Notes: generated from the sequence alone by a model not told the origin. Shown: positions 19,509 to 29,000, counted from the first letter of the stretch. The stretch: DNA of 35,824 nt from a virus (IMGVR_UViG_3300046010_013789:1-35824); one strand, 5' to 3'. Translations and numbers: made by a program.

Positions 19509-21298
19509 TATACAACCGATCCTCTAATGTCGAACTGAACGTTTTTTACTTCCAAAATGTAATCTTCTGGAACTTCTACATAACGTTCATCTGCCGAAGT
19601 ACGTTCTTCTACGTTGAATGGAACTTGAGAATAGCCGAAAGAATTTATTGTTTCTATTTTTACACTCTTTGTATCTAAAACGCCTTCTACTCTATTTAAA
19701 ACTTTGTATATATCAGCGAAATAAAATGATTCGCCTATCTCATATTTTTTATTAAATACTTCGGTTTTAAGTGTTTCTAAGGCATTCTGTAAAACATCGT
19801 GTTTGTTTTTTTGCAATGTAGAAATTATTTCGAATTCAATACCTATGTTTACTATCTTGGCATCAAGAATATCTATCGTATCATTTATCATTTTATAGTT
19901 TAAAATCCAATTCTTTAGATTTTGTTTTGTAGTGTTGTTTGTTTGCGTCAAAAACCCATTTTGATCTTCTGAAACTACATACATATTAAGATTTCTTTTA
20001 AAGGAATCTTTGTCTTGCGTGATATTAACTCTCTTGATTGCTCCAAATTTTGGAGGCATAGAATAAACTAAAGATATGTAATCTTGTTTTGTAACTGCTC
20101 TATTTTGTGAAGCAAAATAAGATAATGCTCTTATTTTTATTTCATCATTTGTAAGTGGCGCTACGCTGCCAATAATAGGTTCTTCATTGTCGGCTTCTAT
20201 ACTGCCAATAACATTAAGCCTTGTAATTTGGTCTAAGTTATCTTCTAGGAATAGAAAGTCGTAAGTAACCACATTTGTAATTGAATTTGAAGCAATATTT
20301 ACTTCTTCTTTATTATTATATCTGTAAGCCACAGTAAGATTTGTATTGGCAGGGGCTATACCAAACTTATCAGTAGATATTAAATTATATGGATCAAATG
20401 TTTGATCTACAACATAATCTTTACCATATTGATCTAAAACAACTTCAGATGGATCGACTACGGCAATTGTTCGCAAATTTGAATCAGAACCATATCCAAA
20501 TTGTAAAATAGTTTTTCCATTATCATTTGTTTCTACCGTGAATCTTCTTGGAACAGCCACGGGCTTTAAAATATTTTTTGTATCAGAGCTATCAGCGTTT
20601 GTGTTGTTTATTGATTGAAAAATAACATTCTGTGTTAGAGAATCAACTTCGTAATATTCATTACCATCTGAATCTTTTACAGATAAAATTTCTACAACAT
20701 TATCAGAATCTAATTCTAATTTTAGAAATTTTTGAAAATTGCCGACAGTGAATGTCTGGGTTGAAAGCAGACCAGATATGACGCTGCCATATTTTTTAAA
20801 AATAAAGCTCTCTGGCGCTCCAGTATTTGCGTTAACTCTTCCGATTGTTATTTCTGGATCTACGCTAAAATCGATATTTTCATTTAATATGTATTGAACA
20901 CCAGTATCGCTTGAAATAACAGCTCCTTTTTTTAAAATAGGAACATATGATGTGTCAGGCAATTCTCCATCCGATGGCACAGCGATATAAAAAGCTACCA
21001 TTCCAGAAGCAGAAGGCGAGCCTCTAAATTTATAACCCAAAGCTCTTGCATTATTAATTGAATTTTTTCTTTCGTTAGATGTTATTAAAAAAGATTCATT
21101 TGCTTGATAATCTAAATAAAATGACATTATATCGCCAACATAAGATACCATGTCAGTCATTAAAGAACCAAAAGAAGATCTGTTGAAATCTTTATATGTA
21201 TCTGGATAATATCTTTTAGCATATTCTACTAATTCATTCTTAATAGAATTAAAATCTCTTGCCGTATAGTTGATCGGAGTTATATTTTTGTTAGCCAT
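19508..21298 (-). CDS. gp6: Baseplate wedge protein, T4 gp6 / J-like
   Basis: In contractile tails gp6/J proteins form the wedge ring that clamps around the hub and drives baseplate expansion. The N-terminus is characteristic: NYTARDFNSIKNELVEYA near 10-27, SSFGSLMTDMVSYVGDIM near 41-58, LDYQANESFL near 62-71, then ARALGYKFRGSPSASG near 84-99. The central region has the usual NDGK...LQFGYGSD elements, and the C-terminal half contains the family's 'avTkqDYisLv' segment. At 596 residues it is near the 660 of T4 gp6. It directly follows the gp25 homologue, the conserved gp25-gp6 pairing. The start ATG is 14 bases after the gp25-like stop and has no evident Shine-Dalgarno sequence, so coupling to gp25 translation is likely. 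Confidence 0.93.
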   Translation of the reverse strand: MANKNITPINYTARDFNSIKNELVEYAKRYYPDTYKDFNRSSFGSLMTDMVSYVGDIMSFYLDYQANESFLITSNERKNSINNARALGYKFRGSPSASGMVAFYIAVPSDGELPDTSYVPILKKGAVISSDTGVQYILNENIDFSVDPEITIGRVNANTGAPESFIFKKYGSVISGLLSTQTFTVGNFQKFLKLELDSDNVVEILSVKDSDGNEYYEVDSLTQNVIFQSINNTNADSSDTKNILKPVAVPRRFTVETNDNGKTILQFGYGSDSNLRTIAVVDPSEVVLDQYGKDYVVDQTFDPYNLISTDKFGIAPANTNLTVAYRYNNKEEVNIASNSITNVVTYDFLFLEDNLDQITRLNVIGSIEADNEEPIIGSVAPLTNDEIKIRALSYFASQNRAVTKQDYISLVYSMPPKFGAIKRVNITQDKDSFKRNLNMYVVSEDQNGFLTQTNNTTKQNLKNWILNYKMINDTIDILDAKIVNIGIEFEIISTLQKNKHDVLQNALETLKTEVFNKKYEIGESFYFADIYKVLNRVEGVLDTKSVKIETINSFGYSQVPFNVEERTSADERYVEVPEDYILEVKNVQFDIRGSVV

Positions 21299-21312
21299 AT
21301 TTGTAAATAGTT

Positions 21313-21690
21313 TTATTCAATAAATGATAATGTCAATTGGTCATTAAAGTTTAACGGCGTAATAAAATAATCTAATACTACGTACATCGTGTTATCTATG
21401 TCTGGGGATTCAAATATATTTATATTATTTATATTAATATATGGCAAATAAGTTTGAACTTGATCTGAAATTCTTTCAGAAATCGTTGAAAAAAGATCTG
21501 GAGTAGAATTTTGAAATAAATAGTTTCTAAGACCAACGCCAAACTCGGGCAAAAACACTCTTTCACCGGGAGCAGTTAAGCAAAGAATTTTTAGATTTTG
21601 TTTAATTTCATCAACATAATTATCTATCGATAAAATTCCATTTTTTTTATCAAGTGTTAATGGCAATTTTGGTCCAATTGAACTATTCAT
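21313..21690 (-). CDS. gp25: Baseplate wedge protein, T4 gp25-like
   Basis: gp25 (W/GpW-type 'lysozyme-like' fold, structural rather than enzymatic) links wedge to sheath and is among the most conserved contractile-tail proteins. The signature LTAPGERVFLPEFGVGLRNY occupies residues 38-57, followed by LFQNSTPD. The N-terminal segment with DNYVDEIKQNLKIL precedes it as in the family. At 125 residues it is close to T4 gp25 (132). AGGAG lies eight bases before the ATG. The gene sits immediately before the gp6-like gene and two bases after an unrecognised 529-residue gene. Confidence 0.95.
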   Translation of the reverse strand: MNSSIGPKLPLTLDKKNGILSIDNYVDEIKQNLKILCLTAPGERVFLPEFGVGLRNYLFQNSTPDLFSTISERISDQVQTYLPYININNINIFESPDIDNTMYVVLDYFITPLNFNDQLTLSFIE

Positions 21691-21692
21691 TT

Positions 21693-23282
21693 TTAATACT
21701 CCTTGCTATCTTTAAGCATAAAATCATTAGTTTGTAATAATGAACTTCTAATTGATTTTGCAATTAATACTTCTGGCTTCGGTGGAATTTCATTTATTTT
21801 TTGAAAAAATAAATCTTGTGCTTTTGTTGAAATATCAATTTTTTGCAAAACTGAAATTTGTTCTATTGGTATTATTTTCTTAAAAATATATTTAAATTCT
21901 GGAGTCCCCATGATTTTAGATTTTAATTCTTGTAAAATTTCGTCTGTAAACATCATCTTTTCACTTAAAGAAGCATCTTGATTGTTTCTGTCGTCATAAA
22001 ACACGCTAATTATGGGAAACCAAGATGATCTAAAAAATTGTTTTTTATCTTTAATTTCGTTTGGAACTTCTCCATGAATTATATAGCTTTTATTTTTAAT
22101 AATAGCATATTCTAAAGAAGTCATATTTAATGTTGGCTGTATAGTATCACTTCCAACATATTTTGAACGAGTTAATCTTCTAGAATTTGTTGTACCATTT
22201 TCAAGCAAAACTGAAGTGGATAACTTTATATTAGACAGGCTTTTTTGTTCTGTCTCATATTGTGCATCCGTTTTACCTAAAAAATTACTTTGTCTGCAAA
22301 CCAATCTCAATCCAAGTTTTACATTTTTTATAAACTTGTTAACAACCCCAAGAATTAAATTATATTGTGTTTCTCCCGAAGTTCCAGAAACCGCTTTTGG
22401 AAATATGCTTCTCATGTAAGTTGGATTTATAATTATATTTTTTTCTATATTTTTAGAATTATTTGCATTTATATTTTGTGTTTTAGTTAGAAAAAGACCC
22501 AAATTTAAACAGCTATAATAAAAAGTTTCAAAGTTTATATAACCATTGTTTGAAAGAGTAAAAAATTCATTTGAAGATATTTCTTTTATAAATTCATCTT
22601 GATCAAAATCAAAAGAAATAAATTTTTCAAAATGAAAACCTCTGTCTAAAAATTCTTTCTTATTGTAAACACTGTCATAATAATCTTTTTCAAAGAAATA
22701 TCTGTCTGCCTCATTTACAATATTTTTTTGAAAAAGGTTTTTATCATTAGGATTAATTTTGACTTGAAAGCTGTGTTCTTTTGTGAAGAAAGTATTGTTT
22801 ATGATACCATCAGAATTTAGTTCCACACTTGATATTTTTTTATAACTATTTTGCGTTATAATCGGGCATTCTACAATATTTGTATCATTTTCTCCAAAGA
22901 CAATATTTTTAAAAGAACTATCTTTCGCCTTTCTCTTAACAATTTCTATATCTTCTAAAATTTTTCGTAATATAAAATTACCTCTTTCGGTATCATCTTT
23001 AAGTGAATTTATTTGCCCTTCTTTGATAGAATATTTTTTTTCAAAAAATTTTACGTTTCTCGTATATACATCTAAAATTTTTCTTGGTATATCTCTTTGT
23101 TCTAATTGCTTTAAAGTTTCATCAAAGACAAAGTTTTGATTTTCATTAGAACTAATTTCATCAATAAATGGCAAAAAGTTAATAAAATCACTGTACAATA
23201 CTCTATTAATTTCAGAAATAACTGCAAAATAAAGCAAACCATCTGCAACTCTTATAGATAATTTTTCTGATTCAAATTTCAT
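21693..23282 (-). CDS. Unrecognised baseplate-cluster protein (529 aa)
   Basis: No family is recognised. The protein starts MKFESEKLSIRVADGLLYF and is rich in Lys, Asn, Ile and Phe, with no signal peptide. The first 130 residues look mostly helical and contain many charged residues. The middle appears mixed and the end helical. GAGG lies seven bases before the ATG, within the last codons of the upstream 1181-residue gene, so expression is tightly coupled. Its place immediately before gp25 is a position that in T4-like phages can hold wedge components such as gp53. It is much longer than T4 gp53 and I see no LysM-like motif, so that name is not applied. Confidence 0.45.
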   Translation of the reverse strand: MKFESEKLSIRVADGLLYFAVISEINRVLYSDFINFLPFIDEISSNENQNFVFDETLKQLEQRDIPRKILDVYTRNVKFFEKKYSIKEGQINSLKDDTERGNFILRKILEDIEIVKRKAKDSSFKNIVFGENDTNIVECPIITQNSYKKISSVELNSDGIINNTFFTKEHSFQVKINPNDKNLFQKNIVNEADRYFFEKDYYDSVYNKKEFLDRGFHFEKFISFDFDQDEFIKEISSNEFFTLSNNGYINFETFYYSCLNLGLFLTKTQNINANNSKNIEKNIIINPTYMRSIFPKAVSGTSGETQYNLILGVVNKFIKNVKLGLRLVCRQSNFLGKTDAQYETEQKSLSNIKLSTSVLLENGTTNSRRLTRSKYVGSDTIQPTLNMTSLEYAIIKNKSYIIHGEVPNEIKDKKQFFRSSWFPIISVFYDDRNNQDASLSEKMMFTDEILQELKSKIMGTPEFKYIFKKIIPIEQISVLQKIDISTKAQDLFFQKINEIPPKPEVLIAKSIRSSLLQTNDFMLKDSKEY

Positions 23283-23284
23283 TA

Positions 23285-26200
23285 TTAATCCTCGTCAAAA
23301 TATATTAATTCTTTTACATCAATCAGGACTTTTTCGTCATTATAACTTTCTCCTGTAAATTGATTAATTTCGAGAATATATTGGTCTTTTATTTGTATGG
23401 TTGCATTAAGGGCAAAAGAATCAAACGGCGATTGCCAATAACTTATTGTATTGTCTTCAAGTTTAAATAATACAGATTGTACATTATCTTTAGAAACTGA
23501 ATCGGAAATTATAGATTTCATTGAAAGATTTAAGTTAGAAATTGAATTATTAACTAATGCATCGTATTCAGAATTTTTTACAGAAACAAGGTATGGAATA
23601 TTTATAGAACCATTAACATATTGAAATATTGGTTCAACTGAAGTTGGATTGCCATTAGATTTTTGTTTAAACAATATATTTTTATTTTGAATTGTCAATG
23701 TTCCCAAAGGAGAACTATAAAAAACGTCTGTAGATCCAAGATTTGTCTTGGCGTAATTTTTATTAACAAAATTGACAATTTGTATTGCATTCGCAAATAA
23801 TTCAAATTTATAAGAATCCATGAATGACGCAAATGAATTTGACATGTTTTCAAGCTGTTTATTTATTTTATTTTTAACAATATCGGCAACTGGATAAGTG
23901 TGGTTTTCTTCTTTTAAGGAAACATTGTTATAGACGCCATTTTCAGAAATATTTTGTAATTCTTTATACTTTTCTTGTTGTTGTTTCCTTGTATTTTCTA
24001 TTATTTGATTTGCTTGTTCTTCTGTGAAGCCTTTATTAATCAGTTCTGTTCTTTTATTAGCAACATAATATTCTGAAAAATTAAAACATTTTTCACTATC
24101 ATCATCAACAGCCGTATTTGAATTTTCTAAATTATCTAAATAATTTTTACAATCAAAATCAAGGTTTTTATCAATAATAGATAAATTAATGAAGAATGAT
24201 TTTACAGCAAAAACACTAGATAAGGGGATTGAAGAAGCCACGCTTGAATTTAAAATAATTGGCGATTCTGAATATAATTTATAATGACGAACTTTTATAA
24301 ATTGCAATACTTCTTCAAGAAAATCGCTATCGGCAGAACCATTAAATAATGAACATACTTCTTCGTTTGTAAAAAAATTAAATAAATCATCCAATAAATC
24401 ATTTATATCCGAATTATCTCCAGATGTAAAAGTGGGTGGTGAAGAATTAATTGGATTAAGGTTTTTGTTGCTATTTTTATCTTTTTTACACGCGCTTACT
24501 TCAGATAATAAACTTTTTACTATTTGAATCGCAGCTTCTTTTAAAAGCCTCTCGGCTTCTCTTTCTGCTTGTTGTTGTAAAAGAATCCAAGCATTTCTTC
24601 TGGCAGTAGAAAGAAAGTTTCTTCCTTTTTTCTTTAATGCATCTCTAGCGCCGGGATTGTTTTTGTACAACTTGGCTTCTCTTACTAAAAGCGCATATTG
24701 TTCTTTTATTATTTGCCTAGCTTGTTTTGATGCTATATATGTTTCTATTAATTTATTTAATTCTTGATTTGAATTATAAAAAGTATCTAAGCACTTAATT
24801 AAAGTTGTAGAAACAAAATCTACATCAGTTGCTTTTTCAAAAACTTCTTTGAATACGGCAACAAGTTCTTCTAATATTTTTTTATACACAGAATCATCAA
24901 ATTTAAATTCGCCCGATATGTCTGGAATTGAAGGAAGAACAATCGCGCCAAATGAAGCTGGAAGGGGGAACCCAGTACATTGAATTGCCTTAACAACATT
25001 TGGATCTTTAAGATTGAGAAATTTAACTAAATTTTCTATAAAACTAGTTAATGCCAATAATTCTTCGTTAAGTAAAGGATTGTTCTGTAAATAACATTCT
25101 ATAGCTTCGTCTACTATATCTTTTAAATCAAATCTATAAAGTATATTTTCATATAGCTGTTTTAAGCTGCGAATATCTTGTAAAATATCTTTTATATTTT
25201 GTAATATTGTTTTTTTACTAAAATTATTTTTTTCAATATTTTTTCTTATATTTGAAAAGATAACTACATTCTTAAAATCGTTAACAAATGCTCTCTGAAA
25301 ATTCATTTGAGCTTGAGTCATAAAAGTATCAAATGGAAACTGTTCATCTTTTTTGAACTTGGTTTTCTCATATACTAATTTTGAAAAAAAGCTTTTTGGC
25401 ACATAATTTGCTGATGAATTAAAAATATTTTTTGAATTTACAAATAAATAAGCAGAAATATCAGAATCAATATTTAAAGATGATGGTACATATTCTTTAC
25501 TATCGCTAACTTTAAAATTTACCAAAGTTAGATTTGTTTGACCATCAACATATTTTTCTAAACAAAGATTATAAGCAGCCAAATTTGCATTATTAACTTC
25601 TGAATTTGGTGTTGAAGGAGCTAACTCGCATTTATTTCTTTTAAATTGAAAAGTGAATTTTGATTTTGCGTCAATTTTTTGTTCGTTGATTTTGTCAGTA
25701 AAATTAGAAATAAACTGATCAATATTATTTAAATAATAATTTATATCATAATTTTCTATTACAAATTTAGAATCTTCTAGAGATTTTAATTTCTTTTCTA
25801 TTGCACTTCTAAGGCTTTTTACGCTTTTTTGAACATCTTCTAAATTATCAAAAGTTGCTATATCATTGATCGCAAATTCTTTTAGATCTGTGGCTACTGA
25901 CAAATTTGGGAACTTATCAATGTAATATTTTGGAATTCCCAAAACAACGCTAGGATTACCATCTGCATCTACAGGCAAATAATTATAGAATATAGAAAGC
26001 CCATTTTTTAAAGAACTTTTATCAAAAAGAATTTCTCCAATAACAGTTGCTTCAGTGGCTGATGGTTTTCCGAAATTATTTAAAGAATCAAAAAATAATA
26101 TTATGTTATTTTCAAGTTGTAATAATGTATCAACAAATTGTTTTTCAAAGTTGACATTAACTTTTTCATAAGTTGCCTTACTTTGGTCAGTGATCTGTTC

Positions 26201-26830
26201 CGATTGTTTTATCCAACTACCTTTTTTATTTAAAGATTTTAAAATATTATCAATTCCATTTTGAATAAAGCCTTGATTCTCAGAAACTTGAAAATAATAT
26301 AGATACCAATCTTTAAATTTTTCTGGAACTGGAGCTAGAGTGCTTCTCTTATTTAGAATATTTTTATCATTTGGAGCCAACTTTTTAGATAGATCCGAAA
26401 ATAATCTTGTGTTTATTGTTTCTTTAATAGAAATAAATTCAAACTCTTCTTTTATAGAAACATCTTCATCTTTTGGTTCTAGGCTTATTTTACCGCTAAG
26501 TTCAACGTAATAATAAATTCTTCTAAATTTATTCAGATATTCTGGTTTAATGCCCTCTCCCTGAATTTTACTTATAAAATAATTTTCTTTTTGAACAGAC
26601 GAAATTGATTCAGGGTTAAATCTAGAATTAAGAAATGAATTTAATTTATTTTTTAAATTTATTATTATTGATGGATCGTAAGAATTTATTAAATCTCTTT
26701 TATATTCTGGCAAAAAAGATCCATCAACTTCTTCAGCAGCAAAAAATACTTTGTTCTCATTTAAACTAAGAACAATATCTGGGTTTCCAGCTTTTTGAAA
26801 CGTATTAATTATTTGTTGCTGTATCGCCAT
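23285..26830 (-). CDS. Unrecognised large baseplate/hub-region protein (1181 aa)
   Basis: No family is recognised. The protein starts MAIQQQIINTFQKAGNPDIV. It is Lys/Asn/Ser/Phe-rich and lacks a signal peptide or clear membrane helix. A strongly helical, charged stretch lies at about residues 695-775 and includes ARQIIKEQYALLVREAK and QQQAEREAERLLKEAA. A second Gln/Glu-rich helical patch lies around 928-957. These could be coiled coils for oligomerisation. The C-terminal part looks beta-rich. It lies between the spike-like gene and the wedge genes, so a hub or hub-to-wedge connector is plausible by position only. The upstream stop TAG carries an AGGA 12 bases before the ATG, a long spacing for a ribosome binding site. 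Confidence 0.45.
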   Translation of the reverse strand: MAIQQQIINTFQKAGNPDIVLSLNENKVFFAAEEVDGSFLPEYKRDLINSYDPSIIINLKNKLNSFLNSRFNPESISSVQKENYFISKIQGEGIKPEYLNKFRRIYYYVELSGKISLEPKDEDVSIKEEFEFISIKETINTRLFSDLSKKLAPNDKNILNKRSTLAPVPEKFKDWYLYYFQVSENQGFIQNGIDNILKSLNKKGSWIKQSEQITDQSKATYEKVNVNFEKQFVDTLLQLENNIILFFDSLNNFGKPSATEATVIGEILFDKSSLKNGLSIFYNYLPVDADGNPSVVLGIPKYYIDKFPNLSVATDLKEFAINDIATFDNLEDVQKSVKSLRSAIEKKLKSLEDSKFVIENYDINYYLNNIDQFISNFTDKINEQKIDAKSKFTFQFKRNKCELAPSTPNSEVNNANLAAYNLCLEKYVDGQTNLTLVNFKVSDSKEYVPSSLNIDSDISAYLFVNSKNIFNSSANYVPKSFFSKLVYEKTKFKKDEQFPFDTFMTQAQMNFQRAFVNDFKNVVIFSNIRKNIEKNNFSKKTILQNIKDILQDIRSLKQLYENILYRFDLKDIVDEAIECYLQNNPLLNEELLALTSFIENLVKFLNLKDPNVVKAIQCTGFPLPASFGAIVLPSIPDISGEFKFDDSVYKKILEELVAVFKEVFEKATDVDFVSTTLIKCLDTFYNSNQELNKLIETYIASKQARQIIKEQYALLVREAKLYKNNPGARDALKKKGRNFLSTARRNAWILLQQQAEREAERLLKEAAIQIVKSLLSEVSACKKDKNSNKNLNPINSSPPTFTSGDNSDINDLLDDLFNFFTNEEVCSLFNGSADSDFLEEVLQFIKVRHYKLYSESPIILNSSVASSIPLSSVFAVKSFFINLSIIDKNLDFDCKNYLDNLENSNTAVDDDSEKCFNFSEYYVANKRTELINKGFTEEQANQIIENTRKQQQEKYKELQNISENGVYNNVSLKEENHTYPVADIVKNKINKQLENMSNSFASFMDSYKFELFANAIQIVNFVNKNYAKTNLGSTDVFYSSPLGTLTIQNKNILFKQKSNGNPTSVEPIFQYVNGSINIPYLVSVKNSEYDALVNNSISNLNLSMKSIISDSVSKDNVQSVLFKLEDNTISYWQSPFDSFALNATIQIKDQYILEINQFTGESYNDEKVLIDVKELIYFDED

Positions 26831-26832
26831 AT

Positions 26833-26840
26833 TATTTATA
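26833..26840 (-). other. TATAAATA octamer beside the 1181-aa start
   Basis: The T4-late-like octamer is in sense orientation but ends only two bases before the ATG at 26830. A transcript initiated there would start inside the gene, so promoter function for this gene is unlikely. It may simply be part of an AT-rich leader. Confidence 0.12.
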
Positions 26841-26844
26841 ATTC

Positions 26845-27690
26845 CTAATTTGTTTTATTATACTGAGATAAGATGGATTTGAAATCTTTTGGAAGATTCA
26901 TATAATTATTTTTGATCGAAACAAGATTATCAGAATTTTGATTATCTTCTGAAGCGTGGGTGGCATTTTCAAAAGGAAAAACAGTTTTCATTAGTGTCGC
27001 GGTTACAGATGGAGCTGTGCCCGGTGGCGGATGTATATGCTCTGCGTAATTATTAACGAACACTTCTAAAAAATTCATTACACTATGAACTTGCGTACCA
27101 ACGTCTGATATCGATTGCGTAATATCTTTTAAACAGCTAACTAAATTATCACCTAAAACCATTGGCTGTAAAAACGAATCGTCATTTCCAGCTATTAATT
27201 CTATTCCTTTAACGCCCGATTCTGTACCATTCGAATTTGTTGGATTGGCTCTTGTAACTATTTTAACTCCTTCAACTCCTATTACTCTTATTGAATCGGC
27301 TTTTAAAGCTATAGCTGAAGCGCCAATTGAATTACCTATTCCGCCTTTTACTAAAGCAAAGTTTTTATCAACATCAGTTTTTTCACTTATATAGATTCTA
27401 GCTGCATCACTAAAAAAATCTGGATTTATATTTATTGCTTTGGCTTTATCATCTTTGGATAAAGTTTTTCCTCTTCCACAAACTATATCTATGGCAGATG
27501 AATCTGGAAATCCTTTTCCGCTGTAGCCACTATCTAAAGCCTTATTTCTGTCGCCACCAAGAACAATAGAGGCTTTTCCGTCATTAGAATATATTACATT
27601 TTCAACAGGAGCCTTATTAAATGCAATATCCGAATCTTCTTCTAATTTTCTTTCTCCAAATGATGGTGGATATATTGGTGGTGTCGCCAT
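26845..27690 (-). CDS. Baseplate spike-like protein (281 aa)
   Basis: The protein is probably a central spike or hub protein that punctures the outer membrane. Residues 95-147 show alternating short strands rich in Gly, Ile and Val (ARIYISEK, VKGGIGNSIGASAIALKADS, IRVIGVEGVKIVT), the pattern of a trimeric beta-helix or OB/needle spike like the T4 gp5 C-terminus. LQPMVLGDNLV at about 174-184 and a helical segment follow. An H-I-H-P-P-P motif at 218-223 resembles the His-rich segment I associate with phage spike proteins, where it can bind metal. Asn/Lys-rich residues close the protein. AAGGA lies eight bases before the ATG. It directly follows the tail lysozyme gene, so lysozyme and spike are on separate chains here. 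Spike identity is inferred from pattern and neighbourhood. Confidence 0.6.
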   Translation of the reverse strand: MATPPIYPPSFGERKLEEDSDIAFNKAPVENVIYSNDGKASIVLGGDRNKALDSGYSGKGFPDSSAIDIVCGRGKTLSKDDKAKAININPDFFSDAARIYISEKTDVDKNFALVKGGIGNSIGASAIALKADSIRVIGVEGVKIVTRANPTNSNGTESGVKGIELIAGNDDSFLQPMVLGDNLVSCLKDITQSISDVGTQVHSVMNFLEVFVNNYAEHIHPPPGTAPSVTATLMKTVFPFENATHASEDNQNSDNLVSIKNNYMNLPKDFKSILSQYNKTN

Positions 27691-27710
27691 AAAAATATTC
27701 CTTAAAAATT

Positions 27711-29000
27711 TTAAAACGGTTTTGGTGGTGGCGGTGGTGGAATGTTGCCTTCCTTTTTTCTTTTTAAATATTCACTTAACACTGATTTGCTTTTATTTGC
27801 TCTAGTTTTTATGGTAGCATTTTTTGCTGCCTGAAATTCTTCTTGAGTGGACGGAGGTTTTGGCGGCTTCAATCTTGCTCTAAACCTATCATATGTTTTT
27901 TTATTAGTGGTTGCTGGGGCTTCAAATCTAAGCAACACTTGCGTACTAGCTCCTTCTACTGTTTTTGTTTGTCTTAAGCCTTTTAACATATAATTTTCAA
28001 ATCTGTTTTTTACTTCCCAAACTAAAAATGCAAAATTCATTTCATTAGTTGCGCTTTCTTTTGTTATATCAAACCCATTAAAATTATCTTTGACATAATT
28101 TATGAAATTGTCTTTTCGTCCTCTAGTCGTCCATTGCGCCCAACCATATCCTCCAAATCTTTTCATTGGCAATAAAATTCCAAAACGACCTTCAACTATA
28201 CCCGGATTAAAGCCGCCTTCCGATAAAAGATTTCCAACAATTCCAGCAGCTTGAAAATCTTTAAGTTTTAAATCGCGAATTAATCCGTCTATGACCCAGA
28301 ATTTTGTATTAGGATCTGGTATATATGGTTTTGGATATCCGGGTGGGTCAGGATCATTTAAAGATGCTTTTTTGCCACCACCTTTTTTTGTTGTTTTGCC
28401 AGTGCTACCCTCGCCGCCTCCACCGACTTTTCCTGATTCTTTGGCTGGAGTAACTTGTGGCGTCGAAGGACCAGCTTGTGGTTCTGGTGGACCAATAATC
28501 TTGGTTGTTTGTTGCACATCAATTAATTTCGGAGGCATCGCAGGCAAAGTTATATCTTTAATCGCAGTTGCACGATCACCTATTTGTGGTTTTAAAGTAA
28601 TTTTATTTTCATCATATATAACTTTATTACCGCCAATACCAATTGCCGCGCAGGCAACAGCCATATTATAGGTATTTTTTTCAGAACCATCGCCTTTTGA
28701 TAAATTTAAAATATTGGTTCCAGCAGGCGGCAATTCTGAATTATGCCCTGAATGGAATTCTATAACTTTTTTATACTTTGATGAAACATCGGTTTCTGGC
28801 GAAACATGATTGTCGGAAGTTAAAAATGGCATAGCCTTTGGATCTATATCAATCGGGTCAATGGCTACAAGATTATCAGTTGCAATAGAAATAGTTTGTT
28901 TTGCCGCTGGCATCGTTGGCGCAAAATTTTGTGCATTACCAGCAGCCGCTGCTTGCCTGTATCTTGTCGATCCACGATCCGCAGAAAACGTCTTAGACAT
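27711..29000 (-). CDS. Tail lysozyme / peptidoglycan hydrolase (429 aa)
   Basis: The protein probably cleaves peptidoglycan locally during injection. Residues about 232-380 match the phage tail lysozyme pattern (Phage_lysozyme2-type). They include DFQAAGIVGNLLSEGGFNPG (residues 238-257 region) with a Glu following NLLS that fits the catalytic acid, then GGYGWAQWTTRGR, matching the family's 'G-x-A-Q-W-x-x-x-R'. The N-terminal 150 residues are a separate domain, without signal peptide, that may dock to the hub. A Pro/Gly/Lys-rich linker at about 170-232, including KVGGGGEG, joins the two. The last residues are a six-proline run, IPPPPPPKPF. AGGA lies ten bases before ATG. The spike-like gene follows, consistent with a split counterpart of T4 gp5. 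Confidence 0.75.
   Translation of the reverse strand: MSKTFSADRGSTRYRQAAAAGNAQNFAPTMPAAKQTISIATDNLVAIDPIDIDPKAMPFLTSDNHVSPETDVSSKYKKVIEFHSGHNSELPPAGTNILNLSKGDGSEKNTYNMAVACAAIGIGGNKVIYDENKITLKPQIGDRATAIKDITLPAMPPKLIDVQQTTKIIGPPEPQAGPSTPQVTPAKESGKVGGGGEGSTGKTTKKGGGKKASLNDPDPPGYPKPYIPDPNTKFWVIDGLIRDLKLKDFQAAGIVGNLLSEGGFNPGIVEGRFGILLPMKRFGGYGWAQWTTRGRKDNFINYVKDNFNGFDITKESATNEMNFAFLVWEVKNRFENYMLKGLRQTKTVEGASTQVLLRFEAPATTNKKTYDRFRARLKPPKPPSTQEEFQAAKNATIKTRANKSKSVLSEYLKRKKEGNIPPPPPPKPF

Noticed and set aside
21313-21690. gp25-like protein as an active lysozyme
   Set aside because: The family is called lysozyme-like by fold, but its role in contractile baseplates is structural. The enzymatic candidate is the protein encoded at 27711-29000.
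27716-27745. Run of GGTGG-like units at the end of the lysozyme gene
   Set aside because: On the coding strand these are proline codons of the C-terminal polyproline tail. There is no spacing or symmetry suggesting a regulatory or CRISPR-like repeat.
28291-28671. Plus-strand open frame of 126 codons, Pro/Gly/Ala-rich
   Set aside because: It lies wholly inside the tail lysozyme gene and mirrors its Gly/Pro-rich linker. It has no convincing ribosome binding site and its protein has low-complexity composition. Other plus-strand frames in the window were dismissed for the same reason.
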